Part shown: positions 1 through 5,344 of the stretch, one piece after another
How the letters are laid out: each line of letters starts with the position of its first letter
How positions within the stretch are numbered: the first letter of the stretch is position 1
Assembly: GCA_903891375.1 (NCBI GenBank)
Contig: CAITEL010000407.1
Location: forward strand, 1-15,609
Reading direction: 5' to 3'
DNA: 15,609 bases
From: an uncultured Neisseriaceae bacterium
GTDB taxonomy: Bacteria > Pseudomonadota > Gammaproteobacteria > Burkholderiales > UBA11063
Notes under the pieces: model-generated
The model's input: the letters and a program-made list of their open reading frames with translations, nothing else
The model's database searches: none
Told to the model about the DNA's origin: nothing
Made by a program: the position numbers and the translations under genes

Positions 1-394
1 AGAGCAATACTCTACCATGAAGATATGGTAGGGGACAAATTCTTGTTTGTAATGTATTAGCTTGTACAACGAGAATATCAACCTGTTTCTGGCTGATTTG
101 CCATAACGTGCGTAATCGCTCTGCAATTAATTCTCTTTGCGGTGTTACTTTTTCATATGGTAATACTTCTGTATCTGGGTATAATGCAATTTTTACATTA
201 GTACTACCAAAAAAATCTAATTCATCGATGATACGATTAGCGTTATAAGCATCACTTGCAATTAACAATGTAGGTTTATTTGATTTTTTATATATATTTG
301 AAATCAATAAAGAGTCGCTACTTTGTATATGTCGAGAAATTTTTTGTTTCTTGTATTTGTTATCTATTACGAGGTTATAGGTGTTTGAGAGCAT
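1..394 (-). CDS. mfd: Transcription-repair coupling factor Mfd, N-terminal part (cut by window start)
   Basis: I translated this region by eye on the minus strand from ATG at 394. It stays open to base 1, giving about 131 residues. The text matches the UvrB-homology (UvrA-binding) start of Mfd: a segment reading PTLLIASDAYNANRI, then ELDFFG, ALYPDTEVLPYE, PQRELIAERLRTL, and a VDILVVQANTL stretch. Mfd removes RNA polymerase stalled at DNA lesions and recruits UvrA for nucleotide excision repair. The helicase and translocase domains lie outside the window. A GGAG at 408-411 is 13 bases from the ATG, a rather long spacing. The gene starts 20 bases after the stop of the upstream hydrolase gene on the same strand, so the two are probably co-transcribed. 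Identification is from recognised sequence, without alignment. Confidence 0.9.
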   Translation of the reverse strand, partial: MLSNTYNLVIDNKYKKQKISRHIQSSDSLLISNIYKKSNKPTLLIASDAYNANRIIDELDFFGSTNVKIALYPDTEVLPYEKVTPQRELIAERLRTLWQISQKQVDILVVQANTLQTRICPLPYLHGRVLL

Positions 395-414
395 TGTATA
401 TTGAATTCTCCGTA

Positions 415-1065
415 TTATGAATTAATAAATTGTATTGATTTATTCCATAAGTAATTAAGGTCTTTTTTTAAACTATGGTCATCTTCCAAACTGATTAATG
501 TTGAGTTAGGATTTTGTTGTGTGTATTCTTGGCTTAAATTTATTGGTACTACATCATCATTTATACCATGAAAAATCAAAGTTGGCACTGCTCGTGAAAA
601 ATTAGAGTCATTGTGGTTAAATAAATCAAGATAAAATTGATAGTTTAATTGCACTTTTTTTTCATACCCATAATGAAAAACTTCAGAAGTTCCTTGTATT
701 TTCCATTCTTCAAGCTGTGATACGCTAATGCCATCACGCCATAATTGCGATATTTTAAAAGCAGGAGCGAGTAAAATAAGTTTTTTGATGTTTGAGTTAT
801 TTTCCGCAAGTATGACGCTTGCAATCCCACCCATGCTAGAACCAATTAATATAATTGGTTTAGAGGATTTTTTAATTAGTTTTTGTACTTGTTCTAATTG
901 CCTAGTTATGGTTAAATTTGAAAAATCATTTTGATTTAGATCGGGTAGATATAAACTGATGCCAATATCAAAAAATTTAGCTTTAAAATACTGTGCTTTG
1001 CCAGAATCAGGCGTGGATGCAAATCCGTGAAGATAAATATAATCATAATTCTTAGATAAATTCAT
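415..1065 (-). CDS. Alpha/beta-fold hydrolase, YqiA/YcfP-like esterase family
   Basis: This is a small serine hydrolase of about 216 residues. It opens with an oxyanion-type YLHGFAS motif and carries the nucleophile elbow GSSMGG (serine about 77 from the ATG), an HGINDDVVP segment with the likely acid, and a C-terminal DDH with the likely histidine. All three triad positions appear present. There is no signal peptide, so it should be cytoplasmic. Family members act as esterases on short acyl esters, and the natural substrate is unknown. I chose ATG at 1065 because AAGAGG at 1075-1080 lies 9 bases upstream of it. A TTG at 1074 in the same frame abuts that site and is too close. It is the first gene of a short operon with mfd. 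The LPDLNQNDFSNLT stretch reminds me of the YqiA/YcfP versions common in cyanobacteria, which is recollection and not a search. Confidence 0.82.
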   Translation of the reverse strand: MNLSKNYDYIYLHGFASTPDSGKAQYFKAKFFDIGISLYLPDLNQNDFSNLTITRQLEQVQKLIKKSSKPIILIGSSMGGIASVILAENNSNIKKLILLAPAFKISQLWRDGISVSQLEEWKIQGTSEVFHYGYEKKVQLNYQFYLDLFNHNDSNFSRAVPTLIFHGINDDVVPINLSQEYTQQNPNSTLISLEDDHSLKKDLNYLWNKSIQFINS

Positions 1066-1097
1066 ATACCACAACCTCTTTTATGTTTATTGAATTA

Positions 1098-1231
1098 GTA
1101 ACTACTTAGTTGTATCCATTCTATCGTTATATTTTGGTGTCTTATGTATTTCCATATACACGGCGCCACCAAAATATTTAGATATAATGGCACATCCGAG
1201 TAGTTAAATTACACTACCGCTGAGTAGTTAC
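1098..1231. repeat. Long imperfect intergenic palindrome with GTAACTACTYAG ends
   Basis: The gap between the hydrolase gene and tag is almost filled by a palindrome. The outer ends are GTAACTACTTAG (1098-1109) and its near complement CTGAGTAGTTAC (1220-1231). Inside, CCATT, TATC and ATATTTTGGTG (about 1116-1138) pair in order with CACCAAAATAT, GATA and AATGG (about 1167-1190). A further AGTAGTT at 1199-1205 can also pair with the left end, giving alternative closing stems. A related end sequence (GTAACTACTCAG followed by a similar TGTATC) recurs at 9261-9277, downstream of purH. It looks like a REP/MITE-type repeat, or possibly a bidirectional terminator, since both neighbouring genes are on the minus strand. 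No U-run follows the stem. Confidence 0.6.
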
Positions 1232-1262
1232 TTGAATTATGAATATTATCATAATCTTAATA

Positions 1263-1838
1263 TCATGTGTGTAATTTATGGCAAAAACAATCAATAATAT
1301 GGTCATTAACCATACCAACAGCTTGCATAAATGCGTAACAAATTGTGTTACCAACAAATTTAAAACCATCTTTTTTTAAAGTTTTGGCCATTATTTGAGA
1401 AATCTCAGTTTGTGTTGGAACCTCGCTAAATGTTTTCCATTGATTTTGTATTGGAGTATTGTTTACAAATTGCCACATATAATCAGAAAAACTATTATAT
1501 CGTTCGCAGATTTTAATATATGCTTGGGCATTCGTAACCACAGCCTGAATTTTTAAACGATTGCGAATTATACCAGCAGTTGCTAAAAGTTCTGTTATCT
1601 TATTCTCATCATACTGCGCAATTTTGTAAGGGTCAAAGTTATCAAAAGCCAGTCGGTAATTTTCTCTTTTTTTTAAAATGGTAATCCAGCTTAATCCTGC
1701 CTGAGCGCCTTCTAGGTTAAGTAGTTCAAACAGTTTTCTATCGTTATATTGAGGGTTACCCCATTCATTATCATGATATTCAATGTATATTGGTTCATTA
1801 TTAACCCACCCACAGCGAATAGTGTTATTGTTATCCAT
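1263..1838 (-). CDS. tag: DNA-3-methyladenine glycosylase I
   Basis: This 191-residue protein, the normal length for Tag, removes 3-methyladenine from alkylated DNA in base excision repair. The N-terminus has RCGWV (C9) and the YHDNEWG signature (H22). The C-terminus has NDHIIDC (H180, C184). These correspond to the Cys-His-His-Cys zinc site of the family. The LEGAQAGLSW block (E43, W51) is the substrate-pocket motif. The gene stands alone: downstream lies the palindrome, and upstream a divergent toxin-antitoxin promoter. The stop is TGA. Initiation is at ATG 1836-1838 with only a weak purine-rich ribosome site. A good extended -10 promoter lies about 40 bases upstream. Confidence 0.95.
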   Translation of the reverse strand: MDNNNTIRCGWVNNEPIYIEYHDNEWGNPQYNDRKLFELLNLEGAQAGLSWITILKKRENYRLAFDNFDPYKIAQYDENKITELLATAGIIRNRLKIQAVVTNAQAYIKICERYNSFSDYMWQFVNNTPIQNQWKTFSEVPTQTEISQIMAKTLKKDGFKFVGNTICYAFMQAVGMVNDHIIDCFCHKLHT

Positions 1839-1877
1839 GTGATTACACTTTCTTTATTGTTGACAATTTTTGTGATG

Positions 1878-1886
1878 ATTATAGCA
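1878..1886 (-). promoter_or_regulatory. Extended -10 promoter for tag
   Basis: On the minus strand the sequence reads TGCTATAAT, a consensus -10 with the TG extension. The -35 position, 17 bases upstream, has only TAGTGC, so the extension probably compensates. The predicted start of transcription is near 1871, giving a leader of about 30 bases before tag. Confidence 0.5.
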
Positions 1887-1921
1887 TTATTTCTTCTCCA
1901 GCACTAATAAATATAAAATGT

Positions 1922-1949
1922 TTTACAAAAGTATTACTTGTGGTATAAT
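1922..1949 (+). promoter_or_regulatory. Promoter of the toxin-antitoxin/lolB/hemN transcript
   Basis: TTTACA (1922-1927) is separated by 16 bases from TATAAT (1944-1949), which is preceded by TGG and so also forms an extended -10. Transcription should start near 1956, at the first bases of structured repeat copy B, putting that repeat in the 5' untranslated region. This is the only convincing promoter between tag and hemN. Confidence 0.6.
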
Positions 1950-1954
1950 ATTGC

Positions 1955-2067
1955 TATATGCTTAGCATTGGGCACAAATTGAGGTTTTTGATGGACGACG
2001 TCGTGTACGACGGATAATACATCAGGAACTAAAGCGTAAAGCACAATACATGCCTATGTTCCGTATA
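1955..2067 (+). repeat. Structured repeat copy B (candidate ncRNA or 5'-UTR element)
   Basis: Copy B of a two-copy repeat; copy A is inverted at 4539-4647. A 24-base core (1970-1993, starting GGGCACAAATTG) is identical in both. A second block around CATCAGGA and AAAGCG is nearly identical. The ends close as a stem: left TATATGCTTAGCATTGGGCA against right TGCCTATGTTCCGTATA, with one bulge, one 2x2 internal loop and three G-U pairs on the plus strand. TGATG pairs with CATCA in the middle, enclosing a hairpin CGTCG-TGTA-CGACG. The same place in copy A holds an unrelated hairpin. The element begins at the predicted transcription start of the toxin-antitoxin mRNA and ends about 30 bases before the antitoxin ATG. 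Confidence 0.65.
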
Positions 2068-2097
2068 AAATATTTATTTATAATCAAGGATAGTATT

Positions 2098-2304
2098 ATG
2101 TATTCAGTTAGATTGCCAGAAGAATTAGAATTAAATTTAACTGCATTAGCGAAACAACTACATATTGCAAAAAGTAAAGTAGTAATTGATGCTTTAACTA
2201 GGTATATAGAGGATGCACAGGATTATTTGATGGCGAGTTCTATTTATGCTAGTGACAATCAAAGATATACACATGAGGAATTACTGCGTGAACTTGGGCT
2301 TTAA
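2098..2304 (+). CDS. Ribbon-helix-helix antitoxin (RelB/CopG-like)
   Basis: This 68-residue protein opens MYSVRLPEEL, the beta strand of a ribbon-helix-helix DNA-binding fold. Two helices follow (LTALAKQLHIAKS, then VVIDALTRYIEDAQDY). The C-terminal tail is acidic and would wrap the toxin. Antitoxins of this kind neutralise the partner and repress their own promoter. ATG 2098 is chosen because AAGGA at 2086-2090 lies 7 bases upstream. An in-frame ATG at 2050 would add 16 residues, but those come from the end of the structured repeat and have no ribosome site. The toxin gene overlaps the last 17 bases. I see no clear operator palindrome separate from the repeat. Confidence 0.85.
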   Translation: MYSVRLPEELELNLTALAKQLHIAKSKVVIDALTRYIEDAQDYLMASSIYASDNQRYTHEELLRELGL

Positions 2305-2563
2305 ACTAATATATGACGATATTGTACTTCGTCAACTTCAAAAAATGGATAAGCAAATAGTAAAAAGAATTACGTCATGGTTGAATGATAGGATTACTGA
2401 TTGTCAAAATCCACGATTATGGGGTGGAGCATTAAAAGGCGATTTGGGAGAATTTTGGCGTTATAGAGTTGGAGATTATAGAGTTTTATGCAAAATTCAA
2501 GATGGTAAGTTAATTGTTCTAGTGTTAGAGATTGACCATCGGAGGAGTGTATATCGTGACTAA
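2288..2563 (+). CDS. RelE/ParE-superfamily toxin
   Basis: About 91 residues, with the RelE-type layout. An N-terminal FKLIYDDIVLRQLQKMDK strand-helix is followed by a helix (IVKRITSWLNDRI), the family signature RLWGGALKGDLGEFWRYRVGDYRV split over residues about 45-68, and a closing IVLVLEIDHRRSVYRD. The RYRVGDYRV and HRR elements carry the basic and aromatic residues used by mRNA interferases of the RelE group, so ribosome-dependent mRNA cleavage is most likely. ParE-like gyrase inhibition cannot be excluded. The frame is open from ATG 2246, but I prefer GTG 2288: AGGA at 2276-2279 is 8 bases upstream, and the protein then begins just before the conserved first strand. That start overlaps the antitoxin end, so translation is probably coupled. 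lolB follows after 24 bases. Confidence 0.85.
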   Translation: MNLGFKLIYDDIVLRQLQKMDKQIVKRITSWLNDRITDCQNPRLWGGALKGDLGEFWRYRVGDYRVLCKIQDGKLIVLVLEIDHRRSVYRD

Positions 2564-2587
2564 TAAAAAAATAAAGGAAATATTACC

Positions 2588-3133
2588 TTGTTAAAACAAT
2601 TTGCCACTATGCTAATGTTGGTGTTTTTAACTAGTTGTGCTACATTTTATAATGTAAATACCACGAAAATTGTTAAATATAATAAACCAAAGCTAATTGA
2701 AGATACTTTTGATATATCTGGTAGATTTTTTATTAAAAATTTAGATAAAACAAAATACGGTAACTTTACTTGGCGAAAAATCAACAATAAAGAAGAAATT
2801 GATTTTAATACACCATTAGGGCAAGTCGTGGCTAAAATAGTTATTGAAAGTTCTAATATAACTCTTTATGAAAAAGATAAAATATACTCTGGAAATGATC
2901 TTGATTCAATTATGCAAGCTAATCTTGGTTTTATTTTACCGTTAAACTATTTACACTATTGGATACAGGGGGTTAATTTACCTAATGTGGTCATTGATAA
3001 AGAAAATTCCAATGGCTTTAACCAGCTGGGATGGATGATTGAATATGTCGATTGGTATGACACTAATCATCCTAAAATTATTAAATTAAGTAAAAACGAT
3101 TTACAAATTAAACTTTTTATTGAATGGCAATAA
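2588..3133 (+). CDS. lolB: Outer-membrane lipoprotein receptor LolB
   Basis: This 181-residue protein has a short signal peptide and a lipobox LTSC (cysteine 17). Alanine at +2, not aspartate, predicts sorting to the outer membrane. Recognisable LolB segments follow: DISGRFFIKN, GNFTW, the PLGQVVAKI strand, a loop with DLDSIMQANLGF, and LPLNYLHYWIQG. LolB takes lipoproteins from the periplasmic carrier LolA and inserts them into the outer membrane. It is usually essential in beta- and gammaproteobacteria. The start is TTG 2588, supported by AAGGA at 2574-2578 with 9 bases spacing. The internal ATGs at 2609 and 2615 would destroy the signal peptide. Only 24 bases separate it from the toxin gene and no promoter is visible there, so it probably depends on the toxin-antitoxin promoter. 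Its TAA overlaps the hemN ATG at 3133. Confidence 0.85.
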   Translation: MLKQFATMLMLVFLTSCATFYNVNTTKIVKYNKPKLIEDTFDISGRFFIKNLDKTKYGNFTWRKINNKEEIDFNTPLGQVVAKIVIESSNITLYEKDKIYSGNDLDSIMQANLGFILPLNYLHYWIQGVNLPNVVIDKENSNGFNQLGWMIEYVDWYDTNHPKIIKLSKNDLQIKLFIEWQ

Positions 3134-4530
3134 TGACTACTACCAACTTCATTTTTGATCGTGAGCTAATCGAAAAATGTCAAACAAATGCGCCACGTTA
3201 CACTTCATATCCAACGGCAGATAAATTTAATTCTAGCTATACGAGTGAGACTCAATTATCTCAATTAGGTAAAATAGACATGAAAGATATATCTGCATTA
3301 GATAAAATTTCCTTATATATACATATTCCATATTGTAATACTTTGTGTTTATTTTGTGGATGTAATAAAATAATCACTAATAATCGAAATAATATAACGA
3401 CTTATATTGAATATTTAGAGCGAGAGATTAAATTATATCGAGAACTCTTATATAATAAAAAACTTAGTGTCATTCAACTACATTTTGGTGGTGGCTCTCC
3501 ATCATGGTTATCTGAAGATGAGATAACTCAAGTAATGAGTATCATTAATGAAAATTTTGATTTAACTAATGTTGAAGAAGTTGCAATGGAAATTGACCCA
3601 AGGCATTGTAATGAAAGTTATATTAAGAATCTAAAGAATATAGGGTTTACACGAGTATCTATTGGAGTACAAGACTTTAATTATAAAGTACAAAAGGCAG
3701 TAAATCGAGTGCAATCGTTTGATGAGAGTAATGTTATTATTCAAAGCGCTAAAAAATATGGTTTAACATCGACGAATGTAGATTTAATTTATGGACTACC
3801 TTTTCAAAATGTTGAGACATTTAGTGAAACCATTGATAAAATAATTACAATGAACCCAGACAGGATCGCTTTATTTAATTATGCACATATTCCATCATTA
3901 ACGATGGCGCAAACCAGAATAAAAGAAGAGGATTTGCCAATGGCTTCAGTAAAATTAGATATTTTGCAGATGAGTGTGCAAAAATTAACTGAGGCAGGGT
4001 ACATGTTTATAGGTATGGACCATTTTGCATTGCCCACTGATTCTTTAGCTATAGCGTTAACCAATGGAACAATTCAACGTAATTTCCAAGGGTATTCTAC
4101 TTTTGCTGATTCTAATTTATTATCATTTGGTTTATCTTCTATTGGTTTTATTGGCGATAGTTATTATCAGAACCAGAAGGATATAAAACAATACTATGAA
4201 TTAATTGATAGAAAACAACTGCCGATATTACGTGGTATAGTTTTAACCACAGATGATATTATTCGACGGTTTATCATTCAAGAAATAATGTGTAAATTTG
4301 GTTTAGATTTTATTAAAATCGAAACATTGTTTACACTTAAGTTTAACGATTATTTTACAGATGAATTGCATGATCTTATTAAATTGCAAGACTTGGATTT
4401 AATTGAACTTGCTGAAAATAATTTACGAGTAACAGCAAAAGGACAATTTTTGGTTAGAAATGTAGCCGTGATTTTTGATAAATATTATAGAAATAAAATA
4501 GATAATAAGCAGTATTCAAAAGTTATTTAA
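3124..4530 (+). CDS. hemN: Oxygen-independent coproporphyrinogen III dehydrogenase
   Basis: A radical-SAM enzyme of 468 residues (465 if ATG 3133 is used) that converts coproporphyrinogen III to protoporphyrinogen IX in haem synthesis without oxygen. It has the family opening PRYTSYPTA, the cluster motif CNTLCLFCGC (C71, C75, C78 and the HemN-specific C80), the HFGGGSPSWL SAM-binding loop, a VAMEIDPRH strand, RVSIGVQDF and the VDLIYGLPFQ segment. The C-terminal HemN domain runs from about residue 370. The extra cysteine and full length separate true HemN from shorter HemW-like proteins. ATG 3133 forms a TAATGA overlap with the lolB stop and ATG 3124 lies inside lolB, so translation is coupled either way. 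I cannot choose between them. Structured repeat copy A begins 9 bases after the stop. Confidence 0.93.
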   Translation: MAIMTTTNFIFDRELIEKCQTNAPRYTSYPTADKFNSSYTSETQLSQLGKIDMKDISALDKISLYIHIPYCNTLCLFCGCNKIITNNRNNITTYIEYLEREIKLYRELLYNKKLSVIQLHFGGGSPSWLSEDEITQVMSIINENFDLTNVEEVAMEIDPRHCNESYIKNLKNIGFTRVSIGVQDFNYKVQKAVNRVQSFDESNVIIQSAKKYGLTSTNVDLIYGLPFQNVETFSETIDKIITMNPDRIALFNYAHIPSLTMAQTRIKEEDLPMASVKLDILQMSVQKLTEAGYMFIGMDHFALPTDSLAIALTNGTIQRNFQGYSTFADSNLLSFGLSSIGFIGDSYYQNQKDIKQYYELIDRKQLPILRGIVLTTDDIIRRFIIQEIMCKFGLDFIKIETLFTLKFNDYFTDELHDLIKLQDLDLIELAENNLRVTAKGQFLVRNVAVIFDKYYRNKIDNKQYSKVI

Positions 4531-4538
4531 AATCCATG

Positions 4539-4647
4539 TATACTTAACACGGGCATGTACCACGCTTTCCGCTTTCGCTCCTGATGTACGAGAGTCACAC
4601 GGCGTCGCTCTCATCAAAAACCTCAATTTGTGCCCGTGCTAAGTATA
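4539..4647 (-). repeat. Structured repeat copy A (candidate ncRNA)
   Basis: Copy A is the inverted relative of copy B at 1955-2067. The closing stem is TATACTTAACACGGGCA (4539-4555) against TGCCCGTGCTAAGTATA (4631-4647): 17 positions with one non-Watson-Crick pair. That pair is G-U if the minus strand is transcribed but A-C on the plus strand, so the minus strand is the likely functional one. The 24-base core shared with B is 4612-4635. The inner hairpin (GAGAG/CTCTC) differs in sequence from that of B but sits at the same place between TGATG and CATCA. With only 9 bases between the hemN stop and the element, it may also form the 3' end of the hemN mRNA, but no U-run follows. Confidence 0.65.
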
Positions 4648-4673
4648 TACTCTTTATATTCGAGTATTATTAT

Positions 4674-4682
4674 AACAATTAG
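4674..4682 (-). promoter_or_regulatory. Extended -10 pointing into repeat copy A
   Basis: The minus strand reads TGTTATAAT, 26 bases before the start of copy A in its functional orientation. No -35 is recognisable. Copy B also has an extended -10 just upstream (TGGTATAAT), so this could start a separate short transcript antisense to the hemN 3' end. This is a weak prediction in A+T-rich DNA. Confidence 0.3.
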
Positions 4683-4692
4683 CTGATAATAA

Positions 4693-4722
4693 TTACATTT
4701 TTGGTGTAAAATATGCGATAAT
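4693..4722 (+). promoter_or_regulatory. Probable rpsO promoter
   Basis: TTACAT (4693-4698) lies 18 bases before GATAAT (4717-4722), which has a TGC extension. Transcription would start near 4729, leaving a leader of about 149 bases before rpsO. Confidence 0.4.
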
Positions 4723-4728
4723 TGATAC

Positions 4729-4877
4729 CTCAAAAGATATATATTTTGAGTAATTGTTGATGGTAACTCCATGCAACGATTACCAACCACTTGGAAGTAA
4801 GGCGAGGTTTTAGGGTTACTCCTACTACTTGGCTTTTCTTGACGTTGTTTATTATTATTAAAAGGATTTAGTCGAAA
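4729..4877 (+). promoter_or_regulatory. Structured rpsO leader, possible S15 autoregulation
   Basis: The leader holds several possible stems: CTCAAAA (4729-4735) with TTTTGAG (4744-4750), TGGTAA (4761-4766) with TTACCA (4780-4785), and GGAAGTAA with TTACTCC further on, with one bulged base. S15 represses its own mRNA through leader structures in several bacteria, and those structures are not conserved between groups. A similar role here is inference. The ribosome site is AAGGA at 4862-4866, 11 bases before the ATG. Together with repeat copy A this accounts for the gene-free stretch 4531-4877. Confidence 0.35.
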
Positions 4878-5147
4878 ATGGCTATTACAACAACACAAAG
4901 AGAAGAAGTTATCAAAAAGTTTCAAAGAACAGTTGGTGATACTGGTTCTAGTGAAGTGCAAGTTGCTTTATTGACCGCACGTATTAATGATTTAACTGGT
5001 CATTTTAAAACTCACGTAAAAGATCACCATTCACGTCGTGGATTATTAAAACTAGTTTCACAACGTAGACGTTTACTTGATTACTTAAAACGTACAGATA
5101 ATGTTAAATATGCAGATCTTATTAAGTCATTAGGTTTACGTAAATAA
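4878..5147 (+). CDS. rpsO: 30S ribosomal protein S15
   Basis: This is an 89-residue protein, the usual length. It shows the family signature [14 protein letters not shown], then [22 protein letters not shown] and the C-terminal [11 protein letters not shown]15 is a primary binder of 16S rRNA in the central domain of the small subunit and forms an intersubunit bridge. It is followed by pnp on the same strand, the standard proteobacterial order. A hairpin of terminator type and the long pnp leader stem lie between them, so the two genes are probably partly uncoupled by termination or processing. Confidence 0.98.
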   Translation: MAITTTQREEVIKKFQRTVGDTGSSEVQVALLTARINDLTGHFKTHVKDHHSRRGLLKLVSQRRRLLDYLKRTDNVKYADLIKSLGLRK

Positions 5148-5174
5148 AACATTGCTTAAGCACAAAACTTCATT

Positions 5175-5217
5175 CCCACCACAGACTCTTCAAGAGTAAA
5201 CTGTGGCGGGAGTTTCT
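5175..5217 (+). terminator. Hairpin after rpsO, probable partial terminator
   Basis: CCC-A-CCACAG and ACTCT pair with AGAGT, CTGTGG-C-GGG around a three-base TCA loop (5175-5210), with one mismatch and a three-base internal bulge. A weak, interrupted T-rich tail (agtttctgtt) follows. Comparable hairpins end rpsO transcripts while allowing read-through to pnp. Confidence 0.5.
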
Positions 5218-5222
5218 GTTCG

Positions 5223-5307
5223 TAGTAATTTAAAAGTTCTTGTTTCTATAAAAGGAAGCTATTTAATGTATTTCCTGAGTCAATTAAATAGCTTCTTTAA
5301 ATTACTA
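5223..5307 (+). promoter_or_regulatory. Long stem-loop in the pnp leader
   Basis: Two perfect stems stack on one another: TAGTAATTTAAA (5223-5234) with its complement at 5296-5307, and GAAGCTATTTAAT (5255-5267) with its complement at 5283-5295. They are contiguous on the 3' side and separated by 20 unpaired bases on the 5' side. In E. coli a long leader hairpin of pnp is cut by RNase III and lets PNPase repress its own synthesis. Position and size fit such a role here, by inference. The outer stem ends 37 bases before the pnp ATG. Confidence 0.55.
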
Positions 5308-5344
5308 TACTCCATTAAAAATCATTTAAAAGGATAAATTGTAA

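Noticed and set aside
728..934. Short frames inside the hydrolase, hemN, pnp and tnpA genes
   Set aside because: They lie fully within well-supported genes in other frames and show no family motif or ribosome site.
2050..2097. N-terminal extension of the antitoxin from ATG 2050
   Set aside because: The 16 extra residues are encoded by the end of structured repeat B, have no ribosome site, and precede the normal family start. ATG 2098 has AAGGA at good spacing.
4539..4647. Repeat copies A and B as integron attC sites
   Set aside because: The ends of copy A resemble RYYYAAC/GTTRRRY boxes (ACTTAAC and GCTAAGT) and a toxin-antitoxin pair is nearby. However, the copies are in opposite orientation, one box deviates in A and more in B, core genes lie between them, and there is no integrase.
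4839..4856. TTGACG near 4839 as the -35 of an rpsO promoter
   Set aside because: No -10 lies at 16-18 bases. The nearby TATTAT is only a few bases downstream, so the upstream extended -10 is preferred.
4623..4961. Minus-strand reading frame of 112 codons over the rpsO leader and start
   Set aside because: It runs antisense through rpsO and its leader, has cysteine- and serine-rich unstructured text and no recognisable domain. It is a shadow frame.
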